From CAWCDJ01 sp963778675 (GTDB taxonomy: Bacteria > Acidobacteriota > Terriglobia > Bryobacterales > Bryobacteraceae), in assembly GCA_963778675.1 (NCBI GenBank), contig CAVZVI010000014.1, forward strand, positions 620,001-684,000: a DNA stretch of 64,000 nt, read 5' to 3'. The position numbers were made by a program, and so were the translations under genes. The notes under the pieces were generated by a model. That model was not told where the DNA came from. It did no database searches and was given only the letters and a program-made list of their open reading frames with translations. This document shows positions 1-7,891 of this stretch, piece after piece. Position 1 is the stretch's first letter; each line of letters opens with the position of its first letter.

Positions 1-2
1 GG

Positions 3-1700
3 TTGAATTTCGAAGGACCGGTGATCGCGGGCAAGCTGTACCTTTCCGAGGGCTTCGAATATGTGGTCCGCAAGACGCCCGTTTATGAGCTGCCTTTCCC
101 GCACAACCAGAAGCGGGAGCAGGGCATCAACTCGTTCAGCCAGCTCGATTGGGTTTCGTCCAGCCGCAACCTCGTAACTGCTACCGCCCATCTCGCGCCG
201 CAGCACCTGGGCTTCGCCAACCTCGACTACTTCAACCCGGAAGAGACCGTTCCCGACGCGAGCACCCACAACTACACCGGGACCCTGGCCGATCACCTGA
301 GCCTGAATGGCGGGATCTGGGACACCACATTCTCGGTGACCCGCTTCGACGTGGGGGTCTGGGGGCAGGGGAACGAGGACCTGGTGATCGCGCCCGAAGG
401 GAACCGCGGCAACTACTTCGCCCGGAAGTACCGCGACGCGTGGCGCATGAGCGGAGCCTCCAGCTACTCCTTCGCCCCCTATCGACGCCTGGGCTCGCAT
501 AACTTCAAGATCGGAGTCTACGCCTCGGCCAGCGAGGAAAGCGGCTCGATCTCCGAGCATCCCATCGAGATCCGGGATGTGCTCGACCGGCTGCTGGAGC
601 GGATTGTTTTTCCGCGCGACCGCACGTTCGAAATCGACGACGTGGAGAAGACGATCTACGGCCAGGATCACTGGCTCCTCTCGCCGCGGCTCTCGTTCGA
701 CCTGGGCTTGCGGACCGAATCCCAGCAGGTATCGGGCGCCTTTCGCGTTGCGCCGCGCGCGGGGTTTGCGTTCAGCCCGTTTGCGAATCACGGCACCGTG
801 ATCCGCGGCGGCTTCGGGCTGTTTTACGACCGAGTTCCGCTCAACATCTACAACTTCAACCTGTACCCGAATCGCGTCGTCACTTACTACGGGCCGGACG
901 GGATAGTGATCGGCGGCCCGTATCTGTTCCTGAACACGCTGGGACAGAGCCCCGTGCGGTTCCCGTTTGTCTATCAGAAGCCGCAGGACGGTAACTTTTC
1001 TCCCAACAGCGCCAACTGGAGCGTGCAGGTGGAACAGCCGTTGATGCCGAGGGTGCGGCTGCGGCTCAGCTATCTGCAAAACACCTCCGCCGGACTTCCG
1101 GTCATCGACCCGGTGGCGCCGGACCCTGCCACCGGCCTCGGCGCCTATTTGCTCGAAGGCACCGGCAATGCGAGGTACCGGCAGTTCGAGGCCACCGCCC
1201 GATGGCGCGTGGACGACGAACGGGAACTCTCATTCTCCTATGTGTACAGCCGCGCCCGCGGCGACCTGAACGATTTCGGGGAATATGTGAACGTTTTCCA
1301 AGCGGCGATCATACGCCCCGATTTCTTCGGCGACCTGCCGGGCAGCCTGCCGCACCGCTTTTTGACGTGGGGAACCGTGCGGCTGACCCCCACCTGGCGG
1401 ATCTCCCCGGTGGTCGAATACCGCTCCGGCTTCCCGTACTCCGTTCTCGATGCCGCTCAGAACTATGCCGGAGTCCCCAACGGCAACCGTTTCCCCCATT
1501 TCTTTTCGATCGACTCGCGCCTTTCGAAAGATATCAAGGTAAACCCGAAATATTCGGTGCGCCTTTCGCTTGCCAGCTTTAATCTGACAAATCATTTCAA
1601 TCCGGAGGCCGTCCACTATAATGCCGATGATCCGGCCTACGGCTACTTTTTCGGCCACCGGGGCCGCCGTTTCACGATGGATTTCGACGTCCTCTTCTAA
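3..1700 (+). CDS. TonB-dependent receptor, Oar-like, C-terminal part (cut by window edge)
   Basis: The frame is open from the left edge, so the true start and the N-terminal carboxypeptidase-like and plug domains lie outside the window. The 565 visible residues are alternating beta-strand segments rich in aromatic residues, with barrel landmarks such as RGGFGLFYDRVPLNIYNF, and the chain ends in a Phe (MDFDVLF) like outer-membrane barrel proteins. Family members are about 1000 residues and sit in the outer membrane; the substrate cannot be told from sequence. The first codon of the open frame is TTG and is probably not a real start. It resembles the complete receptor at 17.1-20.5 kb in type. 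Confidence 0.85.
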   Translation: MNFEGPVIAGKLYLSEGFEYVVRKTPVYELPFPHNQKREQGINSFSQLDWVSSSRNLVTATAHLAPQHLGFANLDYFNPEETVPDASTHNYTGTLADHLSLNGGIWDTTFSVTRFDVGVWGQGNEDLVIAPEGNRGNYFARKYRDAWRMSGASSYSFAPYRRLGSHNFKIGVYASASEESGSISEHPIEIRDVLDRLLERIVFPRDRTFEIDDVEKTIYGQDHWLLSPRLSFDLGLRTESQQVSGAFRVAPRAGFAFSPFANHGTVIRGGFGLFYDRVPLNIYNFNLYPNRVVTYYGPDGIVIGGPYLFLNTLGQSPVRFPFVYQKPQDGNFSPNSANWSVQVEQPLMPRVRLRLSYLQNTSAGLPVIDPVAPDPATGLGAYLLEGTGNARYRQFEATARWRVDDERELSFSYVYSRARGDLNDFGEYVNVFQAAIIRPDFFGDLPGSLPHRFLTWGTVRLTPTWRISPVVEYRSGFPYSVLDAAQNYAGVPNGNRFPHFFSIDSRLSKDIKVNPKYSVRLSLASFNLTNHFNPEAVHYNADDPAYGYFFGHRGRRFTMDFDVLF

Positions 1701-1837
1701 CCGCAACGTTATCCCGGGTTAGCACGCAAATTCTCCTCGGGGGCGCCGGAATGCATGTGGTTTTTACCGCGATTCGCGAGGATCCCGTTGTCATTCAGTG
1801 AAATTGACACTGGCATGGCGATTGCAGGGAGTTCTTC

Positions 1838-2287
1838 GTGCAACGCGCTACGAAAACACTTGTGCTGCTGCTGATGACTGCCTGCGCAGGCACACCGGCA
1901 GGGACCCTGTGGGCAGGCCAGGGCCACCATGACGAGGACCACGGGAAGGGTAAAGGGCGAGGCCGCGGACATGATAAGGATGACCGCCGTCACGAATCCG
2001 AAGGCCGCTATTTCCGGCCGGGCGATCGGACGGTCATCCTGAATTACTACAGCGGCCGGCGCCGGCTCCCGCCGGGCCTGGAGAGAAAACTGGCGCGCGG
2101 CGGCACGCTTCCTCCCGGATGGGAGAAGCGATTCCGTCCCATGCCGGTCGTGCTCGTGCACCAGTTGCCGCCGGTCTGCGCCACGTGCGGCATGGGCATC
2201 GTTGACGGCTGCGCCGTGGTCTACGACCGGCGGACCCGCATCATCATGGATGTGCTGGCGCTCGCCGGCGACATCGTGCAGCGCTAG
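1838..2287 (+). CDS. Small secreted protein with LPPG motifs (RcnB/CigR-like)
   Basis: 149 residues with a signal peptide (LVLLLMTACAGTPAGTLWA), then a His/Lys/Arg/Gly-rich linker, two LPPG motifs (RRRLPPGLERK and GTLPPGWEK), and a C-terminal segment ending near TRIIMDVLAL. This arrangement resembles the small periplasmic RcnB/CigR-type proteins, for which no firm activity is known. The GTG start is supported by an AGGGA about 7 nt upstream. A Cys pair (CATCG, about residue 114) is unusual for the family and might bind metal. It is followed after 17 nt by another secreted-protein gene, so the two are probably cotranscribed. Confidence 0.7.
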   Translation: MQRATKTLVLLLMTACAGTPAGTLWAGQGHHDEDHGKGKGRGRGHDKDDRRHESEGRYFRPGDRTVILNYYSGRRRLPPGLERKLARGGTLPPGWEKRFRPMPVVLVHQLPPVCATCGMGIVDGCAVVYDRRTRIIMDVLALAGDIVQR

Positions 2288-2304
2288 AAACACCGGAGGA
2301 ACAG

Positions 2305-2874
2305 ATGCAGACGAGAACCATGATTCCCATTCTGACGCTAGCGATGGCCTTCGCCGGGCAGGCGACGGCCCAGGTTGCGCTTCCGGCGGGCACGCATCTC
2401 ACCGTGCGGCTCGGCCAGTCGATCGATACCAGGCGCGATCACGCCGGCAGCCGCTTCATTGCCCACACCGCTTACGCCATTACGCACGATGGGCACGTGG
2501 TCGTGCCGCGCGGTGCGGTGTGCCACGGCCACCTGGTAGAGTCGAAGCCCTCAGGGCGGCTCAAGGGCCGCGCCGTGCTGGCGCTGAGTCTCGATTCGAT
2601 AGAGGTTCACGGTAAGACATACGCGATTGCCACGTCTCACACCACGCGGGTAAGTACCAACCACCGCAAGCGCAACCTGGCGTTGATCGGCGGCGGCGCG
2701 GGAACGGGGGCGGCCATCGGCGCGATCGCCGGAGGCGGTGTAGGGGCGCTGGTCGGCGCCGGCGCCGGGGCTGCCGCCGGCACGACCGGGGCAGCGATCA
2801 CCGGCAGGCGCAACCTGCACCTGCCTGCAGAAACCCGTCTATCCTTTGTCTTGCGTGAGCCGGTGAGGCTTTAA
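2305..2874 (+). CDS. Secreted glycine-zipper protein
   Basis: 189 residues. A signal peptide ends at about residue 22 (QATAQ). The middle part is beta-rich with the pattern LPAGTHLTVRLGQSIDT followed by GHVVVPRGAVCHGHLVE, seen in acidobacterial envelope proteins. A Gly/Ala zipper lies at about residues 128-165 (GGGAGTGAAIGAIAGGG), likely to pack in or on a membrane. The start has a clear GGAGGAA 5 nt upstream. The gene lies 17 nt after the preceding LPPG-motif protein. Molecular function is unknown; an envelope or outer-membrane role is inferred. Confidence 0.7.
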   Translation: MQTRTMIPILTLAMAFAGQATAQVALPAGTHLTVRLGQSIDTRRDHAGSRFIAHTAYAITHDGHVVVPRGAVCHGHLVESKPSGRLKGRAVLALSLDSIEVHGKTYAIATSHTTRVSTNHRKRNLALIGGGAGTGAAIGAIAGGGVGALVGAGAGAAAGTTGAAITGRRNLHLPAETRLSFVLREPVRL

Positions 2875-2896
2875 GCCCGGGAGCGCCGGCGCCCTC

Positions 2897-3229
2897 TCAG
2901 GCCATGTCCAGCACGTGGCCGACGACGCCGGCGAGCCTGCGCCATGCCTTCGTCTCGGCCTCCAACTGCTTCCGGCCGGCGCGGGTCAGCCGGTAATACT
3001 TCGCCTTACGGTTGTTCTCCGAGATTCCCCATTCGGCCTGAATCCACCCGCGGCGTTCGAGCCGGTGCAGCGCCGGGTATAAGGACCCCTGGCCGACCTG
3101 CAACGCGTCGGTCGAGATCTGCTGGAGGCGTTCGGAAACGGCCCATCCGTGCAACGGCTCAAGCGCCAGTGTCTTCAGAATCAGAAGGTCCAGCGTTCCC
3201 TGCGGCAGCTCGACGCGTTCCTGTGCCAT
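2897..3229 (-). CDS. PadR-family transcriptional regulator
   Basis: 110 residues that are nearly all PadR winged-helix domain: LPQGTLDLLILKTLALEP, then LHGWAVSERLQQI, VGQGSLYPALHRLERRGWI and AKYYRLTRAGRKQLEAE. The frame extends upstream, but the ATG at 3229 is chosen because AGGGGAG lies 6 nt before it and homology starts there (MAQERVELPQGT). Acidobacterial PadR genes often sit next to ABC-type permease genes they control; none is present here, so the target is unknown. The C-terminus (WRRLAGVVGHVLDMA) is the usual short helix of this subgroup. Confidence 0.9.
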   Translation of the reverse strand: MAQERVELPQGTLDLLILKTLALEPLHGWAVSERLQQISTDALQVGQGSLYPALHRLERRGWIQAEWGISENNRKAKYYRLTRAGRKQLEAETKAWRRLAGVVGHVLDMA

Positions 3230-3269
3230 GGTCTCCCCTTGCGCTTCGACAAGGCAAGCATACGGTATC

Positions 3270-3695
3270 TCATGTCGAAGCGCAAGGGGGAGTGCCGCCG
3301 GAACGCGCGGCCGCCGCCATTTCCCCGAGCGCGGCCATTGCTTCTTCGGCACAACCGGCCGGGACGAACAGATGGTCGTGGTAGAAGGCCGACACCACGT
3401 TTGTGCTGATGCCGCGCCGCGCCAGCTCCGCGGCGATGCGGGCCAGAAAGCCCACGGCTTCGAGGCTCGAATGCACCCTCAGGGTAATCATCCGGCACGG
3501 AAACGTGAACTCGATGCCGAGCCGCTCGGCGTCCGCGCGATCGAGGATCGACGTGACGCCTTCCGGCTCGCGGAAGCGGCACAGCGCATCCACTCCTTCC
3601 GGCAGCGGCCCCGCCGCGAACACAAACTCGCCGGGCGCGAGCGCCGGATCCATGCGGCGCAACAACTCCTCCAGGTTCCGCTCTCCTACTTCCAT
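3270..3695 (-). CDS. ACT-domain protein (ACT_3/COG3602-like)
   Basis: 141 residues from the ATG at 3695 (MEVGERNLEELL). The C-terminal two thirds match the ACT_3 pattern: EGVTSILDRADAERLGI, ITLRVHSSLEAVGFLARIA and a GISTNVVSAFYHDHLFVP segment. Such proteins are predicted amino-acid-binding regulators but are uncharacterised. Its start lies inside the last codons of the AspT-like transporter gene (10-nt overlap), so the two are translationally coupled; a role in sensing an amino acid moved by that transporter is plausible but inferred. The C-terminal tail after LGEMAAAAR is poorly conserved. Confidence 0.8.
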   Translation of the reverse strand: MEVGERNLEELLRRMDPALAPGEFVFAAGPLPEGVDALCRFREPEGVTSILDRADAERLGIEFTFPCRMITLRVHSSLEAVGFLARIAAELARRGISTNVVSAFYHDHLFVPAGCAEEAMAALGEMAAAARSGGTPPCAST

Positions 3696-5320
3696 GTCAC
3701 CAGCAGTTGCGCGAGCACGATCTTCGCCACCGTGCACACCGGGAAGACGCGCGCGTAAGAGGCCTGCGGGGCGTCAGAGCTGGAAACCAGGCTGGCATAG
3801 GCCAGGCTGGCGGGCTCGGTGTGGATTGCGCACACCAGGCCCATCACGGATTCGAACGGCCGCCGCAGAATCCGGTGTCCCACGAACAGGCTGGCCATCG
3901 CCACGGCGGCGGTAATCGCCGCGCCGCCCACGATCATCTCCACGCCGCTGGTTCGCACCGTCTGCACGAATCCGAAGCCGGCGCGCGTGCCCACTCCCGC
4001 CTGGAACAGCACCAGCCCGATCTGCCGCAGGGTGAGGTTGGCGGACATCGGAATCACCCAGGTGATCGGGCCGGTATGCTGCAGGCGGCCCAGGACGAGC
4101 CCGGCGATCAGCGGTCCGCCGGCGAGGCCCAGCCGCAGCATGGTGCCGCCGGGAAGCGGGAAGGGAATCAGCCCCAGGATCACTCCGAGGGTCATCCCGA
4201 GCCCGACGGAACCGAAATCCGTTTCCGCCGTTCCCCGGATGGAGTCGCCGAAGAAACGGGAGACTTCGCCGAAGTTCGAGGGCGCCGTGAGCACGCGCAC
4301 GCGGTCACCGTATTCCAGCCTCGTATTCGAGTTCGGCACGATATCGAGATCGCCGCGACGGAGCCGCGTCACGGTGGCCGACAGGCGGCTTTGCAGATCG
4401 AGGTCGCCGATCCGCTTGCCGACGATCTCCGGACTCGAGACAAAGACCCGCCGGTAGTCGAGCACGGCGCGGTCGTGCTCGATATGGATCTCGGAAGGTT
4501 CGCCGAAGATGTGGCGGGCGCGCTCCAATGCCGGCCGGTTTCCCACGACGGCCACGATATCGCCGAGCGAAAGCTGCGAATCGGCGGTTGCGAGCGAGGT
4601 CTGTTCGCGGTGGCGGATGCGGCTGACCACGAAGCCCAGGTCCTTGTGGAGCCGCAGCACGTCCGCGAGGCTCTGGCCTGTCACGCCCGGGTTCTGCACT
4701 ACGAAGTCGCGCACCGCGATCGGGTCGGCGGACTCGCTGTGCACGGGCTTGATGCGGAACACGGTGCGGTACACCTGAAAGCTGAGCATCACGCCCAGTA
4801 CGCCGAATGGATACGCGAGGCCGAAGGCGATCACCGGCCGGTCCACTAACTGTTGCAGTACCGAGGGCGCCAGGCCGCGGTTGTTATCCCGCAGGACCTC
4901 CTGGGCCGCCGCCAGCGCCGGTGCATTGGTCAGAGAGCCGGAAAAGAGCCCCGCGAGGGTTGGCCCCGTCAGGCCCTGCCACACCGCGACGCCGATCGCC
5001 GCCGCCGCTCCCAGGACGAGCATGGCGATGCAGAAGACGTTGTCGCGATATCCGTCGCGCCGGAACGGGTTGACGAAGCCCGGACCGAACTGGATCCCGA
5101 TGCTGTAGATGAAGAGGATCAGCCCCACGGTGGAGACGATCGAAGGGAGCGCGATGTCCGGACCGAGCGATCCCACCGCCAGCCCGGCGAAGAGCACACC
5201 CGCCACGCCCAGCCGGAAGCCGAAGATGCGCACCTGCCCAAGCAGGTATCCGACCCCGATCACCGCGAACAGGGTCACCACCGGGAATTGGGTCAGGAAC
5301 GCGGTTATCGATTCTCTCAT
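3686..5320 (-). CDS. AspT/YidE-type transporter with two TrkA-C domains
   Basis: 544 residues. An N-terminal hydrophobic half (residues about 10-190, about five helices) is followed by two cytosolic RCK/TrkA-C modules (about 205-360) and a second hydrophobic half (about 370-544). This is the layout of the aspartate-alanine exchanger family (AspT, YbjL, YidE). The SLTNAPALAAAQ and MGLVCAIHTEPASLAYA segments are the re-entrant signature regions. Substrate is not determinable; dicarboxylates or amino acids are usual. It is the first gene of a unit with the ACT-domain gene downstream. Confidence 0.88.
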   Translation of the reverse strand: MRESITAFLTQFPVVTLFAVIGVGYLLGQVRIFGFRLGVAGVLFAGLAVGSLGPDIALPSIVSTVGLILFIYSIGIQFGPGFVNPFRRDGYRDNVFCIAMLVLGAAAAIGVAVWQGLTGPTLAGLFSGSLTNAPALAAAQEVLRDNNRGLAPSVLQQLVDRPVIAFGLAYPFGVLGVMLSFQVYRTVFRIKPVHSESADPIAVRDFVVQNPGVTGQSLADVLRLHKDLGFVVSRIRHREQTSLATADSQLSLGDIVAVVGNRPALERARHIFGEPSEIHIEHDRAVLDYRRVFVSSPEIVGKRIGDLDLQSRLSATVTRLRRGDLDIVPNSNTRLEYGDRVRVLTAPSNFGEVSRFFGDSIRGTAETDFGSVGLGMTLGVILGLIPFPLPGGTMLRLGLAGGPLIAGLVLGRLQHTGPITWVIPMSANLTLRQIGLVLFQAGVGTRAGFGFVQTVRTSGVEMIVGGAAITAAVAMASLFVGHRILRRPFESVMGLVCAIHTEPASLAYASLVSSSDAPQASYARVFPVCTVAKIVLAQLLVTWK

Positions 5321-5333
5321 CGCGGGGTCTGGC

Positions 5334-5360
5334 GTATTATTGGAACGCTCATTCTATCAA
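5334..5360 (-). promoter_or_regulatory. Possible promoter of the AspT-like gene
   Basis: On the minus strand TTGATA is followed after 15 nt by TAATAC, a fair -10 box, ending 14 nt before the ATG at 5320. The spacer is short, so this is only a candidate. Confidence 0.25.
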
Positions 5361-5528
5361 TAAGTTGGACTTACAACCCGCCGGAACGCTCTGCCACCCC
5401 CATCCGAGGGTATAGCTGATGCACCCGATCGCGGCTATTGAGTACTATGAATCCCCCCACAAGATTCGAGGAAGTACCGCCGATTAGCGATTGAGATCGG
5501 GTTGCACGGATTTCACAATAGATAAGTA

Positions 5529-5705
5529 ATGACTCGCACCCGCACTTTGCACGCTCCCAACTGTGCGCACCGGCCGCCAACCCGGCCAGTGCAGCATTCC
5601 GAAATCGATGATGAGTTGCTGGAAGAAATCCGCCAGTTGCGTGCGTCCCTTGCGGTATACCGCAAACTCGTGGACCGGTTGATGGAGCGGGAGTCGGCGG
5701 GCTAG
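5529..5705 (+). CDS. Small hypothetical protein, coiled-coil-like (58 aa)
   Basis: This ORF fills part of the 489-nt gap between the AspT-like gene and the next secreted protein. Its N-terminal third is Arg/His/Pro-rich; from about residue 24 it becomes a regular charged helix (IDDELLEEIRQLRASLAVY followed by RKLVDRLMERE), which looks like a genuine amphipathic or coiled-coil segment. No good ribosome binding site precedes the ATG; an internal GTG at codon 21 is an alternative start. No family is recognised. The helix quality and the otherwise empty gap are the reasons for listing it. Confidence 0.45.
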   Translation: MTRTRTLHAPNCAHRPPTRPVQHSEIDDELLEEIRQLRASLAVYRKLVDRLMERESAG

Positions 5706-5809
5706 TTCGGGCTGCCCGGCACGATTGTACGGAAACATACCGTATCCGAACCAGACCCCGACAGAATCCTTTCACAATTTGCGCGCTTGCTGGAGTGAGG
5801 GGGGTTCGG

Positions 5810-7888
5810 ATGACGGCCTTCAAAGTGGCGTCGATCGCCTTTCTGGCGCTCGCCGTGCCATGCTTCTCACAAGGGCGGGTAGATGAGTTCCTGGGCGTCC
5901 AGAACTGGCACGGCAACATCACCATCACGGGGACCGGGTCGGGCAGTACTTCGGGCGGAATCTTTTCCGATGTATGGCAGTTTGGCCTGACTTCCAAAAT
6001 CAGCTTTCAGCTCGACACATACAACCCGAACATTCAAGGCTGGCAGGGGAGCTACAGCGGCACGACCAACATCAACGCCAGCGACGTGGCGACCTTCAGC
6101 GGCTGCAAACAGACGTCGACGCAAATCTATCAAGGCACGATTCCCGTCAACAGCCCATTCACGATGACGCTTCAGGGGACGAACCAGTATCACTTCTACC
6201 CCGAAGGCTACGACGTCCAGGGCGCCACCAGCAGCGTCTCCCTCGATTGTGCACCAGGAACCTTGGGGGGCCAGGGACCGGCGACATGGTCACCCGTGCT
6301 CAGCAACCTGATTCAGACGCTGCCGGCCACCGGGTTCAGCCTCAAAGGTTCGACGACGGTGAAGATGGATGCGCCCATCCAGCCTTCGTCGCTCGCTTTC
6401 GGCGGTTCGGCCGCACAGATCGACGTCACGATCACGTGGGATATCGAGCCGGGTCTGAACACGCCTCCGGAAGTGGTGGTTCAGAAGACCTCCGCACTGC
6501 AGAATTGGCGGCCGACGGCCGGGGCCGGGGGCGGAAGCGGCCAAAGCATCGACCTGGTGGCGAAGCTCCAGGCCACGGGCGGCGGTCCCACGAACGCCGT
6601 GGCGGCCTATTTTACGTGGGAACTGACGAAGAGCTCGAAAGAGCCCGGCTACGCGATGAACGCTCCCATCACGAACCCGGGTAATGATTTCGACCTCAAG
6701 CTCGAAGGCAGCGACCTGATTCTGACAGACCCGAATGCGCAAAAAGGGGAAACCAAGCCGGGGGAATATACGCAATCCACGGTGACCGTGACGCCGTACG
6801 ACTGGGGCGCCTTTGGCACGATCAAAGTGACGGCGTTCCTGCCCGACGGCAGCCAGCTCGTCGGACATCTGGAGGGCGATACTGCGCAGCAGAACATACG
6901 CCTGCCATTGCGCTCAGAGCAGAGCCTCATCGCCGACGTGTGGAAACAGAACCACGGCGTCAGCGGCATGGCCGATATCAACGACAACGAAAGCGATCCC
7001 CCCGGCGACGGACATCCCGGCGACGGTCTGTCGCTTTATGAGGAGTACCGGGGCTTCATCATCGACGGCCAGCACGTGGAGGGGAATCCGAACAAGAAAG
7101 ACTTCTTCATCCTGAACCGCGCCGGCGTGTTCTTCCAGGGAGGTATCCGGATGTTCCAGAGCCTCAGCGGTCTGGAGGTGCACGGCAACCTTCGGAACAG
7201 CGACCTGGCGGCAGACCGCGTCATGAACCGGAATCACAACGAGGGCGCGCACATTGTCGACCAGCACGCGATCATCATCGCGCCCTTCGCCGCCAATGCG
7301 GGTTACTTCGATACGGTTGGCGGCCCCGGGACGCCGGTGATGGTGAGCCAGATTCTGGCACCGAGGATCCTGCCCGGCGTCAACGGCGATATCACCTACA
7401 ATCAATCGAGCCTGGCGCACGAGCTGTTCCACGCCTGCAACGTGTTTCATCACGGGGACGCGAAGTACCAGTATGCGTGGCTCACGCGGACCCCGGCGGA
7501 CCAGATGCTCTTTTCGGCGACGAATGACGGCGCCGGCATTGTGGCTACGGTTCTTACCGAGCAAAATGTTTCCGCCTCCTTCATGTTTTCGGTGGGCACG
7601 CCGACCAAGATCACCATCGGCGTACCGAACGATCCGCATACGGGCGACGACAACTGCGTGATGCGCTACGACGACGCCGATGCCCACTACGTGAAGGGAA
7701 ATCCGAACGGGGTCTACTATACCCCTGGAGAACACGCCGGGTTTGGGCTCTGCACGTCGGCCGCGGGGACCGGCATCAACGGCTCCGACTGGCAGCCGCA
7801 GCCGCGCTACGGCGACGCGGCCCCCGGACGAGGCAACTGCCGGGGACAGATCCTGGTGAACGACGCTGTTCCGGCGCCGCGGAGGTAA
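5810..7888 (+). CDS. Secreted metzincin-like metalloprotein
   Basis: 692 residues from the ATG at 5810, which follows a GAGGGGGG tract; the frame also contains a GTG at 5795. A signal peptide ends at about residue 20 (VPCFSQ). The N-terminal 500 residues are beta-rich and unassigned. At residue 537 the motif HELFHACNVFH fits the zinc site HExxHxxG/NxxH with Asn in the Gly position, and about 80 residues later NCVMRY (Met618) resembles the Met-turn that defines metzincins. Both together support a zinc peptidase of the metzincin clan, presumably extracellular. The stop codon TAA lies within the ribosome binding site of the next gene, 3 nt downstream. Confidence 0.72.
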   Translation: MTAFKVASIAFLALAVPCFSQGRVDEFLGVQNWHGNITITGTGSGSTSGGIFSDVWQFGLTSKISFQLDTYNPNIQGWQGSYSGTTNINASDVATFSGCKQTSTQIYQGTIPVNSPFTMTLQGTNQYHFYPEGYDVQGATSSVSLDCAPGTLGGQGPATWSPVLSNLIQTLPATGFSLKGSTTVKMDAPIQPSSLAFGGSAAQIDVTITWDIEPGLNTPPEVVVQKTSALQNWRPTAGAGGGSGQSIDLVAKLQATGGGPTNAVAAYFTWELTKSSKEPGYAMNAPITNPGNDFDLKLEGSDLILTDPNAQKGETKPGEYTQSTVTVTPYDWGAFGTIKVTAFLPDGSQLVGHLEGDTAQQNIRLPLRSEQSLIADVWKQNHGVSGMADINDNESDPPGDGHPGDGLSLYEEYRGFIIDGQHVEGNPNKKDFFILNRAGVFFQGGIRMFQSLSGLEVHGNLRNSDLAADRVMNRNHNEGAHIVDQHAIIIAPFAANAGYFDTVGGPGTPVMVSQILAPRILPGVNGDITYNQSSLAHELFHACNVFHHGDAKYQYAWLTRTPADQMLFSATNDGAGIVATVLTEQNVSASFMFSVGTPTKITIGVPNDPHTGDDNCVMRYDDADAHYVKGNPNGVYYTPGEHAGFGLCTSAAGTGINGSDWQPQPRYGDAAPGRGNCRGQILVNDAVPAPRR

Positions 7889-7891
7889 ACG

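Larger units (their letters stand above)
5321..5809. other. 489-nt gap holding divergent control regions and one small ORF
   Basis: The gap separates a minus-strand transporter gene from a plus-strand secreted-protein gene. Apart from the 58-codon ORF and a possible promoter for the transporter, a 9-nt word (GGAACGCTC) occurs twice about 40 nt apart near 5341 and 5381. No RNA gene or mobile-element end was recognised. Confidence 0.5.
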
